Positions 16,767-24,501 are shown, numbered from the stretch's first letter. The stretch: 56,554 bases of DNA from Planctomycetaceae bacterium (GCA_002702655.1 PABB01000074.1:1-56554), one strand, 5' to 3'. The notes: generated from the sequence alone by a model not told the origin. A program made the numbers and translations.

Positions 16767-16809
16767 AAAAAGGGCCTTGGGAATGACCTGTGGTCAGTCC
16801 CAAGAGCCC
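16767..16809 (-). terminator. Rho-independent terminator
   Basis: Long stem, 16776-16782 and 16784-16788 pairing with 16792-16796 and 16798-16804, with one internal mismatch and a 3-base loop. Extra outer G-C pairs reach 16809. On the minus strand it is followed by five Ts (16767-16771). It lies just after the stop of the 16815-17237 gene and separates it from the 15153-16625/ssb unit. Confidence 0.85.
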
Positions 16810-16814
16810 GTGAG

Positions 16815-17237
16815 TTAGGTCCCCGCTGGCCTGGGCCCGAACGGCTTGTTCGCCGCGTCGGACGCCGTTCGTGCAATCGTCGGCAGCAGCAACGCTGCCA
16901 TCCCGATGGCCAGTTGCAACAGCTCCTCTTGCAGCCACTCCTCGACCGCTTCGTGCCGCGAGAATTCATCGGCCAGGATCGCGAGCCCGGCGACATTGGC
17001 GATCAGATCCGCAAACCGAAGCGGGCCCTGTCGCTTGTCCCCTTGAAGCCGCGCGACGGCGTAGGCCAGCGAACGTTCGCCGGTCTCCTCGTCGTTGGCT
17101 TCCCATGCTCTGACGTGAACGTCGCCGCCGACCACAAACTGCAAGTCGAACGCGTTGGGGTCGGATACGTCCCTTGCGACACTTCCGTTGTCTGCTGACT
17201 GCACGACCTTTTGCCTCAGTACTCGAATGATGTCCAT
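16815..17237 (-). CDS. Hypothetical protein
   Basis: 140 residues from ATG 17237, chosen because GGAGGAG lies directly upstream; the frame open to 17630 contains remnant sequence. The N-terminal half has alternating strands (AFDLQFVVGGDVHVRAWEAN, then RSLAYAVARLQGDK). The C-terminal half is one long amphipathic to hydrophobic helix (VEEWLQEELLQLAIGMAALL). No family recognised. It is followed by a strong terminator and preceded by decayed coupling-ATPase sequence. Confidence 0.68.
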   Translation of the reverse strand: MDIIRVLRQKVVQSADNGSVARDVSDPNAFDLQFVVGGDVHVRAWEANDEETGERSLAYAVARLQGDKRQGPLRFADLIANVAGLAILADEFSRHEAVEEWLQEELLQLAIGMAALLLPTIARTASDAANKPFGPRPAGT

Positions 17238-17462
17238 ATCTCCTCCACCGAATGTGCCATGCCTGACGACACCAAAGGTGACGCGGGGCGGCTTGGCGTT
17301 TCCTTCCCGTTGAGAGCTGCGATGCAGCTCTAAACGCGACGCAAACGCCTGCGGCAGAGATCGAGATACCTTCGAGCAACCCAACTCAGAATGACTCCTG
17401 TTGTTGAGGGAGATTTCGGTCTCGGCAGATCGCCGACGATTCGTTTCATGCGTCTGAGCGGA

Positions 17463-17519
17463 TTGGACCCCGTAAAACAGCTGCTTGTCGCCGCTCAGAT
17501 CGATGACTTGAAGCGAGTC
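17463..17519 (-). pseudogene. Fragment of a second VirD4-like ATPase
   Basis: The minus-strand frame here encodes DSLQVIDLSGDKQLFYGVQ. This parallels DAILVVDLGGDKQMFHATQ of the intact transfer ATPase (strand after Walker A). The DNA is also close: aaacagctgcttgtcgccg here against aaacatctgcttgtcgccg near 8083-8101. The flanking sequence does not continue the similarity in a usable frame. This points to a duplicated or recombined ATPase gene of which only this core remains visible. Confidence 0.6.
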
Positions 17520-17688
17520 TTTTTTCGCAGCGCCTTGAACTGCTGCCATGCGGCGTGACGGAGCCAGCTGTCCGCGTTGCTGGTTGCGCACCGTGCGATT
17601 GAGCTCGATTGCTGCCTGATGGTCGATCATCGCTGAGGCCTGTGATTTCTTGAAATTTCTTCGCTGTCCATATTTGCTACGTGCGGCG

Positions 17689-17970
17689 CTAGGCGACGTG
17701 TTTGCCGGTGGGCTTCTCGTCCCCCTTGTTTGTGCAGCGGGTCAGCTTGGACTTCCGACGCCGCCTTTTCTGTAGCTCGACGGCGCGCAAGAGCCTTTTG
17801 ATTACGGTGTCGAAGGTGATTCCGAAGCGATCAGATACGCCGTTCGGCAGGAAGGCCCGGTTGCGTTGCTCAATCGACGCCGTGTCGAGCCATGCCTCGA
17901 GTCGCGCGATGTACTCACGGAGCTCCAGATAAGTCGACTCACTCACCCTGATCGTCCTGCTTGGCTTCAT
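17689..17970 (-). CDS. Small basic protein, possibly ribbon-helix-helix
   Basis: 93 residues from ATG 17970. The first 25 residues (RTIRVSESTYLELREYIARL) have the strand-helix look of ribbon-helix-helix DNA-binding proteins. The middle (RFGITFDTVIKRLLRAVELQ) is a further helix with a KRRRRKSK tail that could bind DNA. No confident family. It is transcribed away from the hairpin cluster at 18156-18263. Confidence 0.6.
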   Translation of the reverse strand: MKPSRTIRVSESTYLELREYIARLEAWLDTASIEQRNRAFLPNGVSDRFGITFDTVIKRLLRAVELQKRRRRKSKLTRCTNKGDEKPTGKHVA

Positions 17971-18155
17971 CGCTCACCTCCCGCGCTTCGAGCAACGAGG
18001 CGCATCGAGTTGGCGAGCGCGAGGAGATGCGCGCCGCGATCAAGTGCGAGTGGAAGATGGCCGACGCGGCGTCGCGTCCATCGGCGACGCCGCGGGGGCG
18101 ACGCTCGTCGCGGCAGCCAGAACGGCTGCCTAAGAAATCCGCTCAGTTCAAAAAC

Positions 18156-18193
18156 AAAAAAACCCATCGCTGGAAATCTCCAGGGCGACAGGT
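18156..18193 (-). terminator. Rho-independent terminator
   Basis: Imperfect stem over 18163-18193 (outer ACC/GGT, inner CTGGA/TCCAG with a small bulge), followed on the minus strand by seven Ts (18156-18162). A T-run on the plus side (18194-18198) could make it bidirectional. It lies downstream of the radical SAM gene, about 200 bp after its stop, and before the 17689-17970 gene. Confidence 0.65.
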
Positions 18194-18217
18194 CTTTTTC
18201 AAAGCACTCAAACTGTC

Positions 18218-18263
18218 CAGCCGTTGGTGAGGCGGCTGGGTTGATGCGTCATTCGCATCAACC
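18218..18263. repeat. Two tandem perfect hairpins
   Basis: Stem 1 pairs CAGCCG (18218-18223) with CGGCTG (18233-18238). Immediately after it, stem 2 pairs GGTTGATGCG (18239-18248) with CGCATCAACC (18254-18263) around a 5-base loop. Together with the terminator at 18156-18193 they give three stems in 110 bp. Roles could be a structured 3' UTR, a small RNA, or a single-strand origin or oriT-like site. The region from here to 18395 has no other feature that I can see. Confidence 0.6.
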
Positions 18264-18395
18264 GAGTGTCATCGTAGCGTGGCCTCACATCATCGCAATA
18301 GGTTCAGCTCAAAAAACTTCGGAGAATCTCCTCAGCGCTTTCAATCCGAGAGTCGTGCTGCTCGTTACCCAACACAACGATAGTGCAAACGCTTC

Positions 18396-19250
18396 TCATA
18401 CCGTGTTGAATCCAGCAGCGCTCACAAGCACGCGATGCTCGCCAAGCACGCCCTTGAAGTACTCAACGACCTCAAAGAACTTCTCCAGCGTATTCCATGC
18501 GCCAAAGCCTGCCTCCTCTAGCATCTGAGGAAAACGAGTTCGTTTCGTGCGGAGCCCGTGCTTACTCCCGTCGCCCAGCAAGTAGTGATCGCAGATGATC
18601 CGGTCGCCCGCCTCGTCCAGGGCATTCGCAAACGCTGGGAGGTCTTCAATGGGACACATCGGGCTGCAGGTTGCCTGCGTTGGGACGCCTGAACTGCGAA
18701 ACGTCTTGAGGGCCTCAATCCTGTCGGCCGGCGAACTCGAATGCGGCGGTAATCCAGGCAGTCGCTCGTAGTCAGTCTCGACGGTGATTGAGACCCACAC
18801 GGTCGTCCGGGCGGCGAGTTCGGCAATAAGTCCCAAGTCCCGCAAAACCAGGGGGCTGCGCGTTTGCAGGACCAGCGCGTCCGGGGGGCGATCGAGCATT
18901 TCTTCGAGCAGGGCTCGGGTCGCACCTGTTGACTTTTCTTGTGGCGTGTACGGATCTGTGCTGCTTGAGCAGTAGATCCTGAGACGCTTGGGGTGCCCTC
19001 GTCGAGGAGATTTGAGGCGGTCGTAGTCGCGTCGGTAGGCGTCGCGGATGTTTGTCTTGACGCCGTAGAATCCCCACGGGTTGCCCTTGGTCAGCCACAC
19101 ATTGTGCTGCACGTAGCAGTACTCGCCGCAACATGGCCCCGCATACCCGCACCCCGAATAGGGGTTCACGGAGTGGGTGAATCCGCTGCCGAGAAACCCG
19201 CCGGTGGGCGTGAGAATCGTCTTGTTGTCGATAACCGGCAGGGAGTTCAT
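18396..19250 (-). CDS. SPL-family radical SAM protein
   Basis: 284 residues from ATG 19250. It resembles the spore-photoproduct-lyase-like/Rv2578c radical SAM group: NPYSGCGYAGPCCGEYCYVQ at about 28-47, then IYCSSSTDPYTPQE, LLEEMLDRPPDALVLQTRSP, and TTVWVSITVETDYERLPGLP. The cluster cysteines do not follow the usual Cx3Cx2C; a CC pair and longer spacings occur. It should bind a 4Fe-4S cluster and cleave SAM, but the substrate is unknown; DNA repair is only one possibility. Its ATG overlaps the stop of the zinc-finger/DUF488 gene, so the two are translationally coupled. Confidence 0.88.
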   Translation of the reverse strand: MNSLPVIDNKTILTPTGGFLGSGFTHSVNPYSGCGYAGPCCGEYCYVQHNVWLTKGNPWGFYGVKTNIRDAYRRDYDRLKSPRRGHPKRLRIYCSSSTDPYTPQEKSTGATRALLEEMLDRPPDALVLQTRSPLVLRDLGLIAELAARTTVWVSITVETDYERLPGLPPHSSSPADRIEALKTFRSSGVPTQATCSPMCPIEDLPAFANALDEAGDRIICDHYLLGDGSKHGLRTKRTRFPQMLEEAGFGAWNTLEKFFEVVEYFKGVLGEHRVLVSAAGFNTV

Positions 19251-20392
19251 GAGGAGAGGTCCACGATGCGGGAGAATTGGTCCGACCGGTTCACGAACTC
19301 CTCGGCTATGAGCTTGCGGTGACAATCCTCGTGCTTCGCACAAGCGCAGAGCAAGCAGATGACGGCGCCGTCAGCGGCGACCATATCCTCCAGCAGATCG
19401 AGGCCACGATTGACCGGCCAGTTGCGCTCGCCCGAGGCGATGTGCTCGCGGAGGGCGGTCATCTTCTCGTCGGTTTTCTGCGGGTTGCCGAGTTCAACGA
19501 GCCAGCGGTAGGTGATGCCCTCGGCCGCGAGCGTAGCGGCAATGCCGGCATTGCCTGGTTGGAGGTGCCACGGCTTGGGCCAGTAATTCGTCGATCCCTT
19601 CGGTGGGAGTCCGGAAGAACATGGCGCGTGACGAACATCAACAAGCATGGTCACTTCCGCCGCCTTCAAAGCCGATACGAGGCGTTCGATTCGCACTCCT
19701 GTCGACCAACGGCCATAGCCAATCGTGTAGAGAATCTCGCTTGCCATCTGTGAGTCTCCCATACTTCTTGATGTCGAATTGTCTGAACTGTGTGACGTGC
19801 AGCTTTCCGAATTCCGGCGCATCCACAAATGCTCCTTCACGTAACGCAGCATCCGCAATAGTCCTTGAAATGGCAGCGGGAGCGCGGTTATCTCCTCTTC
19901 CGTGAACGTCCCGCCGTAATGAGAGAGATCCGCCCCCGGTTCGTCGCTCAGCAGGCGTGGCTGCGAATACGAGTGAAAAGAATATCGCTGACCGGCAACA
20001 ACGAGCCGGTGCTCGTACAGGGTGCGTTCCCAATAGATGCCAGTCCCGTCGCATCGTTCGCACTCTCCGGTACCGTAGCAACGGTTGCACTCCCTTCCGT
20101 GCCACCACCCGTCATCGCAGTTGCAATAACCGGACCCGCCGCAGCCCCAGCAGTCGTCCACTTCGTGACGGGTAACGTGGCCGCTGACCAAATCCTCGGA
20201 GTGAAGTCGAAGCCAGTCGTCCTTGAGCGAATAGAATTCGCGCCGCTCTTCGCGAGGCTCGAGTTTTGCAAGTCGATTCGCGACCCAAATCGCATGTGCG
20301 ATTGCCGCTTCCGTCGACTCGAAACCGCGGCTCCATTCACTCAGCAGTTGCTCGGCGTCGAGATCTTGCCAGCGGTCAGCTGCAGGCATCAT
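19247..20392 (-). CDS. DnaJ-type zinc finger fused to DUF488
   Basis: 381 residues in one frame. Residues 1-75 are helical. Residues 81-118 hold three CxxCxGxG-like units (CWGCGGSG, CNRCYGTG, CERCDGTG) plus CNC, as in the DnaJ cysteine-rich domain, with no J domain. Residues 216-381 are a DUF488 domain (ILYTIGYGRWSTGVRIERLV, MLVDVRHAPCSS, ending CLLCACAKHEDCHRKLIAEE), a family of unknown function. A GGGAG ribosome site precedes the internal ATG at 19747, so DUF488 may also be made alone. Cytoplasmic. It is followed by the radical SAM gene with a 4-bp overlap. Confidence 0.85.
   Translation of the reverse strand: MMPAADRWQDLDAEQLLSEWSRGFESTEAAIAHAIWVANRLAKLEPREERREFYSLKDDWLRLHSEDLVSGHVTRHEVDDCWGCGGSGYCNCDDGWWHGRECNRCYGTGECERCDGTGIYWERTLYEHRLVVAGQRYSFHSYSQPRLLSDEPGADLSHYGGTFTEEEITALPLPFQGLLRMLRYVKEHLWMRRNSESCTSHSSDNSTSRSMGDSQMASEILYTIGYGRWSTGVRIERLVSALKAAEVTMLVDVRHAPCSSGLPPKGSTNYWPKPWHLQPGNAGIAATLAAEGITYRWLVELGNPQKTDEKMTALREHIASGERNWPVNRGLDLLEDMVAADGAVICLLCACAKHEDCHRKLIAEEFVNRSDQFSRIVDLSS
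19747..19763 (-). promoter_or_regulatory. Internal ribosome-binding site before the DUF488 domain
   Basis: On the minus strand GGGAGACTCACAGATG places a strong GGGAG 8 bases before the in-frame ATG whose product would start MASEILYTIGYG, exactly at the DUF488 domain boundary. The position suggests either internal initiation or a recent fusion of two formerly separate genes. Confidence 0.6.
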
Positions 20393-20407
20393 TTTTCCCC
20401 CCGAAAT

Positions 20408-21043
20408 TCAGCAATCGACACAGCAAAACATCGAGTTACACCGCAGACACTTGGCGGCTAGCTCCGCCTTGCCGACCCGCACAATTTGCGGGGGATCACA
20501 CGCGCAAATCCATTTCGCGAGTGTAGACTTGCCCTTCTTGCGGGCGTAGCGTTTTGGCTCGGGTATTGGTGGGAATGGGATGCCCTCGCGTTCCAGAACG
20601 TCAAAGAAAGGGGAGCCGGGGTCGTATTGCGTACACCCTTGCTCATCGACCAGGAGGCCCTGCTCGGCCGCTCGCATGCGGAACTGGACATTGTGGTAGG
20701 GGGCCTTACTCGGATTGCCATGGACTTCCTGCCATGCGTGATCCAGCTCGTGAAGCAGCGTTCCGAAAACCCGCCACTCTTCGCCAGCGTCGACACAACG
20801 GCGAATGTGTTGCTCCGAAATGATGATTTCGGCTTTCAGCCCCAAGGCGTTGGTGCCGGGCCGGTACTGGCCGAGACGATTCTCCGCCAGCCTGGCGATT
20901 CCGATTGCATACTCATCCACTCTCAGATTGAAATCCCGAACGAAAATCGCCGCCAATCGTGTAAGTTCGGCGCGCAGTTCGTGCCAGGGCACGTCGTCGC
21001 CTGCCTGATGCTCGCGAAGGCGGTCGTAGATTGGCGCGGCCAT
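20408..21043 (-). CDS. SprT-like zinc metallopeptidase
   Basis: 211 residues. The gluzincin motif is HELDH (98-102) in TLLHELDHAWQEVHGNPSKA, followed by YHNVQFRMRAAEQGL, as in SprT/Spartan proteins. The C-terminus has a zinc-finger-like CAC (near 187) and CLRC with a final CCVDC. Spartan-type enzymes cut proteins crosslinked to DNA. Bacterial SprT-like genes are frequent on plasmids and phages, where they may help clear protein-DNA adducts or relaxase complexes. It lies 15 bp before the DnaJ-finger/DUF488 gene on the same strand and is probably in one operon with it and the radical SAM gene. Confidence 0.88.
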   Translation of the reverse strand: MAAPIYDRLREHQAGDDVPWHELRAELTRLAAIFVRDFNLRVDEYAIGIARLAENRLGQYRPGTNALGLKAEIIISEQHIRRCVDAGEEWRVFGTLLHELDHAWQEVHGNPSKAPYHNVQFRMRAAEQGLLVDEQGCTQYDPGSPFFDVLEREGIPFPPIPEPKRYARKKGKSTLAKWICACDPPQIVRVGKAELAAKCLRCNSMFCCVDC

Positions 21044-21098
21044 AGCGAATTTTCCGCTTTAAAACCGAAATCTGCACGTTACGATCAACGACAGATAG

Positions 21099-21171
21099 GT
21101 GGCCGCCACCGCCGGTGACCAACCGGCCCGCAAGACTCTGTCAGAGAACGGGCTATCGCGGTGGCGGCCAC
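21099..21171. repeat. 13-bp perfect inverted repeat around a structured spacer
   Basis: GTGGCCGCCACCG (21099-21111) is the exact complement of 21159-21171. The spacer contains two further small stems: CCGGT/ACCGG at 21112-21126 and CTCT/AGAG at 21137-21147. It lies between the csrA stop (21178) and the SprT gene start. It may be a terminator without T-tract, an RNA processing site, or an RNA target of the adjacent CsrA. Confidence 0.7.
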
Positions 21172-21177
21172 GCTTCG

Positions 21178-21393
21178 TCACGCGTCGTCCATTCCCGTTG
21201 CGGTCTCGGCTTCCGGCACCTCGTGCCGCTGATGTCGGCGAATTGCCTCGTAGACCTCGTTGCGATGGACCGGCACTTCGCGCGGCGCCTGGATTCCTAG
21301 GCGTACCTTGTCGCCGCGGATCTCGACGACCACGATCGTGATGTCATCGTTGATGACAACGCTCTCGTTCCTCTTGCGGGAAAGGACTAGCAT
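21178..21393 (-). CDS. csrA: CsrA/RsmA carbon storage regulator
   Basis: 71 residues from ATG 21393, with AAAGGAG upstream. Full CsrA pattern: [52 protein letters not shown]44, which contacts GGA in RNA loops, is in the APREVPVHR segment. It is a dimeric RNA-binding protein that blocks ribosome-binding sites or stabilises mRNAs. Planctomycetes carry chromosomal csrA genes, so this could be an extra, element-borne copy. Next to it are two strong inverted repeats. The family's RNA targets cannot be predicted from the window. Confidence 0.95.
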   Translation of the reverse strand: MLVLSRKRNESVVINDDITIVVVEIRGDKVRLGIQAPREVPVHRNEVYEAIRRHQRHEVPEAETATGMDDA

Positions 21394-21539
21394 CGCGTCT
21401 CCTTTCGACAGGGTTGGGGCGTACCGATAGCGCAGTTGAACGCGATCGGCGATTTGCGGCCGAAGAACTGGACCGCGCGAGAACAAGACGCGCGCCTATA
21501 AGTGTCTTACGCTTCTGCGTCTTCGCACGCGTGAAGTCC

Positions 21540-21573
21540 AGCCAAGGCTTCGCTAGCCTGCGAGGCCTTGGCT
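21540..21573 (-). repeat. 14-bp hairpin between two genes
   Basis: 21540-21553 pairs with 21560-21573 (14 bp, one G-T pair) around a 6-base loop. It lies 38 bp after the stop of the upstream HTH protein gene and about 150 bp before csrA. There is no T-run, so it may be a 3'-end protector, a Rho-dependent site or part of the csrA leader. Confidence 0.65.
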
Positions 21574-21610
21574 TCTTCCATGGACAATAATATCCGGATG
21601 CGAATGTTAT

Positions 21611-22279
21611 TCAAGGGTCGTCTGGTGATTTTTTTTGGGGCCGCCCGATCGGCTTGACGTTTTTTTTGAAGGCCACAACTTCGGCTCGTGTAAAAATGTA
21701 CTGCCCATCTATCCACGCCCCGAAATTTCCGTCGCTTTCGCGGGCATAGCGCCTCACTGTGCCATCGGCGACGCCGAGTATTTTTGAAGCACTAGACACG
21801 GAGATATATTCGTCCGCGTATTGCCGCAAACACTCTCGCGCCAAGTCAACGTCGTCATGAGCTGCCTTCTTGCCTTGCCTCTCGCTTCTTGCCACAACCT
21901 CTGCAGTTCCACCTTGGGAATGCCTGTCACGAGCAGAATGCCTTACGGACATGGGCGGCGCAAGTAGCTCATCTAGAGTGACGCCGCGTTCCATGAGCGT
22001 TGCGGCGGCGTCGACATCAAGAACGCGCCGAAACCGTTGGGTTTTGAACCATGTGGACAACTCCCCTAGTTGGTGCAATTGTTCGTCGCTCGGAGGCGAT
22101 TCGGCGTTGCCTTTAGGATTTCGGCTGCGTCTCAGAGCTTGCACGTCAAAGGATAGTCCACCGGCCACTTCTTTCCCCAGCACTCGCTCAAACAGACTCT
22201 CTGTCGATTCGCGTGCGTAGTTGTTGAGCCGGATGCGTCTCTTTTCATCCGGACTCAGCGGTGCCTTCTTTCTTGCCAT
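21611..22279 (-). CDS. DNA-binding protein with C-terminal excisionase-like HTH
   Basis: 222 residues. The N-terminus is basic (MARKKAPLSPDEKRRIRLNN), and a long variable middle contains LDVDAAATLMERGVTLDELL, which recalls a promoter-recognition helix pair. The C-terminal 60 residues look like a MerR/excisionase wHTH (ADEYISVSSASKILGVADGT, VRRYARE, YIFTRAEVVAFKK). It lies 10 bp after the metallopeptidase gene in the same orientation. A pair of HTH protein and zinc peptidase is a common regulatory arrangement (ImmR/ImmA type), but here the HTH is a different fold. Confidence 0.72.
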   Translation of the reverse strand: MARKKAPLSPDEKRRIRLNNYARESTESLFERVLGKEVAGGLSFDVQALRRSRNPKGNAESPPSDEQLHQLGELSTWFKTQRFRRVLDVDAAATLMERGVTLDELLAPPMSVRHSARDRHSQGGTAEVVARSERQGKKAAHDDVDLARECLRQYADEYISVSSASKILGVADGTVRRYARESDGNFGAWIDGQYIFTRAEVVAFKKNVKPIGRPQKKSPDDP

Positions 22280-22289
22280 AAATTGACTC

Positions 22290-23675
22290 CTACGACATTC
22301 TCCGGTTGCCGCCGGTGATGCGTCTAAACAACGTGGAATCGAAGAACTGCTGGGCCGTGTCCCAGAGACCTAGCCTCTCCGCATGAGTCGCACTCAGGTA
22401 CGAGATCGGCTGCTGAGTTGCTGACGTCCATTGACGACGTGGCACACTCGCCAATTCCGGGAAAAGAGAATAGGCCGCCGATACCAGCAACTCGTCGTGG
22501 TAGGCGTCGATCGACGGAAGGAGGCGAAGAAGAGGTCGGTTGACTGGCAGCTCGCACCTGCAGCGATTGACGAGCCCAGCCATGGAACTCAGAGCCTCCG
22601 CATTGAGCCCCGGCCATGAGTCTTTGTTGACGTGGTCAAGGTAACTTAGCCGAATCATCGCATCGCCCTGAACGAACAGGTGGCTCGGCGACGACTGGTG
22701 AAACGCAAAGTGCTGCAACGCCAACACCCAAAAAGCCGCATGCTTGGCGCGATGAGGCGGCAGGTGCCTGCTCAACTCGCGAAACGCGAAGTCGTCGGCC
22801 TCCAATTCCCAGCTTAGAAGGTCGTCGCGTGTCGGCTCTTCGCCGACCTCTTGCATGTCACGCAGGGCGTCGACGTGTCCACACTCAATGTGCCCGAATT
22901 CATGAGCAATGATGAAGTGTCGCATGGCCGCCACTTCATCGTTGAACAACCGTCCACAGTCTGCTTGCTCGAACATATTCGAAAGCTCGAGCACGTCGAA
23001 TTTCCTGTGCTCCGGCTCACAGGGCATCTGAACAATGTAGCGAGCTACGTCGGGCATGCATCCGATGTAGACGTCAGCCATGCCATTATTCTTGTTGCTG
23101 AAATGCTCTCCAATCAACGTTTGCCACACGTTCCAATGCCATACTCCGTCAAATGCGCCACTTACAATGATTGCCTGACCGCCTCCAGGCGTCGGCACGA
23201 CGGCCCCCGTACTAGCGGCGTCGATTCTGCGTGCAATTGGCGTGTTGCGACATCTTTCGGATCGGACGAGATCCCTTGCGATTCCAATCACGTTGCGTAG
23301 ATCGGGATGACCGCCAAGTAGCACGGGCCAGTCTTCCGAATCGTCTAGGAACGACGCGAACGAGTCGTATTTGCCACTCGTGATTTCGGCAACCAGCATC
23401 TCGCCGTACACTAAGAGTAGCTTGTCATTCGGATGATCGTCGGCCGTGTGCGGCTCCGCAGCATCACTCCAAGTGATCTCGGGTACGCTGCGGCTGTCCC
23501 CATGCTGCCGCAGCAGTTCATTCGCCTTTTTGGCGACGGCGGGGTAGCACGCTGCTGCGCGGACTTTGCAGTCTCGACTTAGAGCAAGCTGGATGAATTC
23601 AGCTGGATCGTCCAAGTCGTCATGGTAGTTCCAGCAATACCTCAACTCCGGGAAAGCTAACGCCATCGTATGCAA
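22290..23675 (-). CDS. Putative zinc metallopeptidase (HExxH...ELEAD)
   Basis: 461 residues. A zincin core is visible: HEFGH (258-262) followed by GHVD, and WELEADDFAF (289-298), where E292 or D294 would complete the zinc site. This is as in M48-, ImmA- or Lit/U49-like peptidases. The N-terminal 250 residues are unrecognised and contain SGAFDGVWHWNVWQ. No membrane segment, so probably cytoplasmic. It is first in a two-gene unit with a downstream HTH protein. Possible roles are regulator cleavage or phage exclusion (inference from related families). Confidence 0.75.
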   Translation of the reverse strand: MHTMALAFPELRYCWNYHDDLDDPAEFIQLALSRDCKVRAAACYPAVAKKANELLRQHGDSRSVPEITWSDAAEPHTADDHPNDKLLLVYGEMLVAEITSGKYDSFASFLDDSEDWPVLLGGHPDLRNVIGIARDLVRSERCRNTPIARRIDAASTGAVVPTPGGGQAIIVSGAFDGVWHWNVWQTLIGEHFSNKNNGMADVYIGCMPDVARYIVQMPCEPEHRKFDVLELSNMFEQADCGRLFNDEVAAMRHFIIAHEFGHIECGHVDALRDMQEVGEEPTRDDLLSWELEADDFAFRELSRHLPPHRAKHAAFWVLALQHFAFHQSSPSHLFVQGDAMIRLSYLDHVNKDSWPGLNAEALSSMAGLVNRCRCELPVNRPLLRLLPSIDAYHDELLVSAAYSLFPELASVPRRQWTSATQQPISYLSATHAERLGLWDTAQQFFDSTLFRRITGGNRRMS

Positions 23676-24350
23676 GGCTCCGTAGGCTCGCGTAATCTGC
23701 CTCCGGCCTTCAGTCTAATTGTTATTGGCTGACGACGGAATCGCACGTGGCCGAGCGACGAGCAAGAGAAGGAGGCTTCTCGACGAGCTTGCGGCTCGTG
23801 CCGTATGAGAAGCAACGCCCAGAATTCTCGCGTCAGGGGGTGGGCTCGAGCCGCTCTCTCTGCCCCATGAGCCGGTGCCAAGAGGCCAACTAGAAGGCAA
23901 AGCCAGCGAGGGTGTCACGACACTCTCGCTGCAGCTTGCCGTGCAGTTTTCCAGACGTTCACCGCTTCCCGACCGACGGCCTGTCATTGGCCAGGCCGAT
24001 TTCCGCGGGGTCTTGCCACGCTTCGCGGCGTAGCCGTTCCATCTGCGTGGCGATCCGCTAGTAAGGCGGTGGGACGATGCGTCTTCAACCCCAACGTCAG
24101 GCGACGGTGCATTCATAAGGCGTGGCTGCGATTTATACACCCCCATCGCAATACGGCAACAACTAGAGCTTCGAAGCCCACAAGACCAACGAGAAGGAAT
24201 ACTTAGCTCGTTTCCAACGCACACTGACAATCCGGCCGGCACCGCGAGCCGCTAGCCATGTCACCCGCTTTTCAGCGGCAGTCAGGTAGTCGCCCTATCA
24301 TACGGCCCCAACCACATTTGAGTTGCAGCGTTGAGCAGTTTGCAAGCGTC
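23676..24350. other. Long non-coding stretch
   Basis: About 675 bp with no gene that I can support. Several open frames exist but look like chance; their composition is low-complexity Ser/Arg. No tRNA or repeat was recognised. It separates the minus-strand metallopeptidase unit from the plus-strand gp88-like gene and probably contains promoters for both. Confidence 0.5.
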
Positions 24351-24378
24351 TGGACGCCCGACCCTCGCGCCCTATAAT
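24351..24378 (+). promoter_or_regulatory. Sigma70-type promoter
   Basis: A perfect -10 TATAAT (24373-24378) stands 16 bp downstream of TGGACG (24351-24356, 4 of 6 matches to TTGACA). Transcription would start near 24385, giving a leader of about 115 nt before the gp88-like gene. Planctomycete promoters are poorly characterised, so this is a consensus match only. Confidence 0.5.
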
Positions 24379-24501
24379 CCAGTCATCAACTGCTAGGTCT
24401 TCTCCTTCAAATCAAATCCATCCGTAGCGTTCAGTCCTTGGCCAAGCGCATCGCGTTTGGCGAGGGACCGGACATGCAACCGCCGCCCTCGGTGATTCTG
24501 G

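Noticed and set aside
23715-24242. 175-codon minus-strand frame in the long gap
   Set aside because: Ser/Arg-rich, no ribosome site, no recognisable fold; treated as non-coding.
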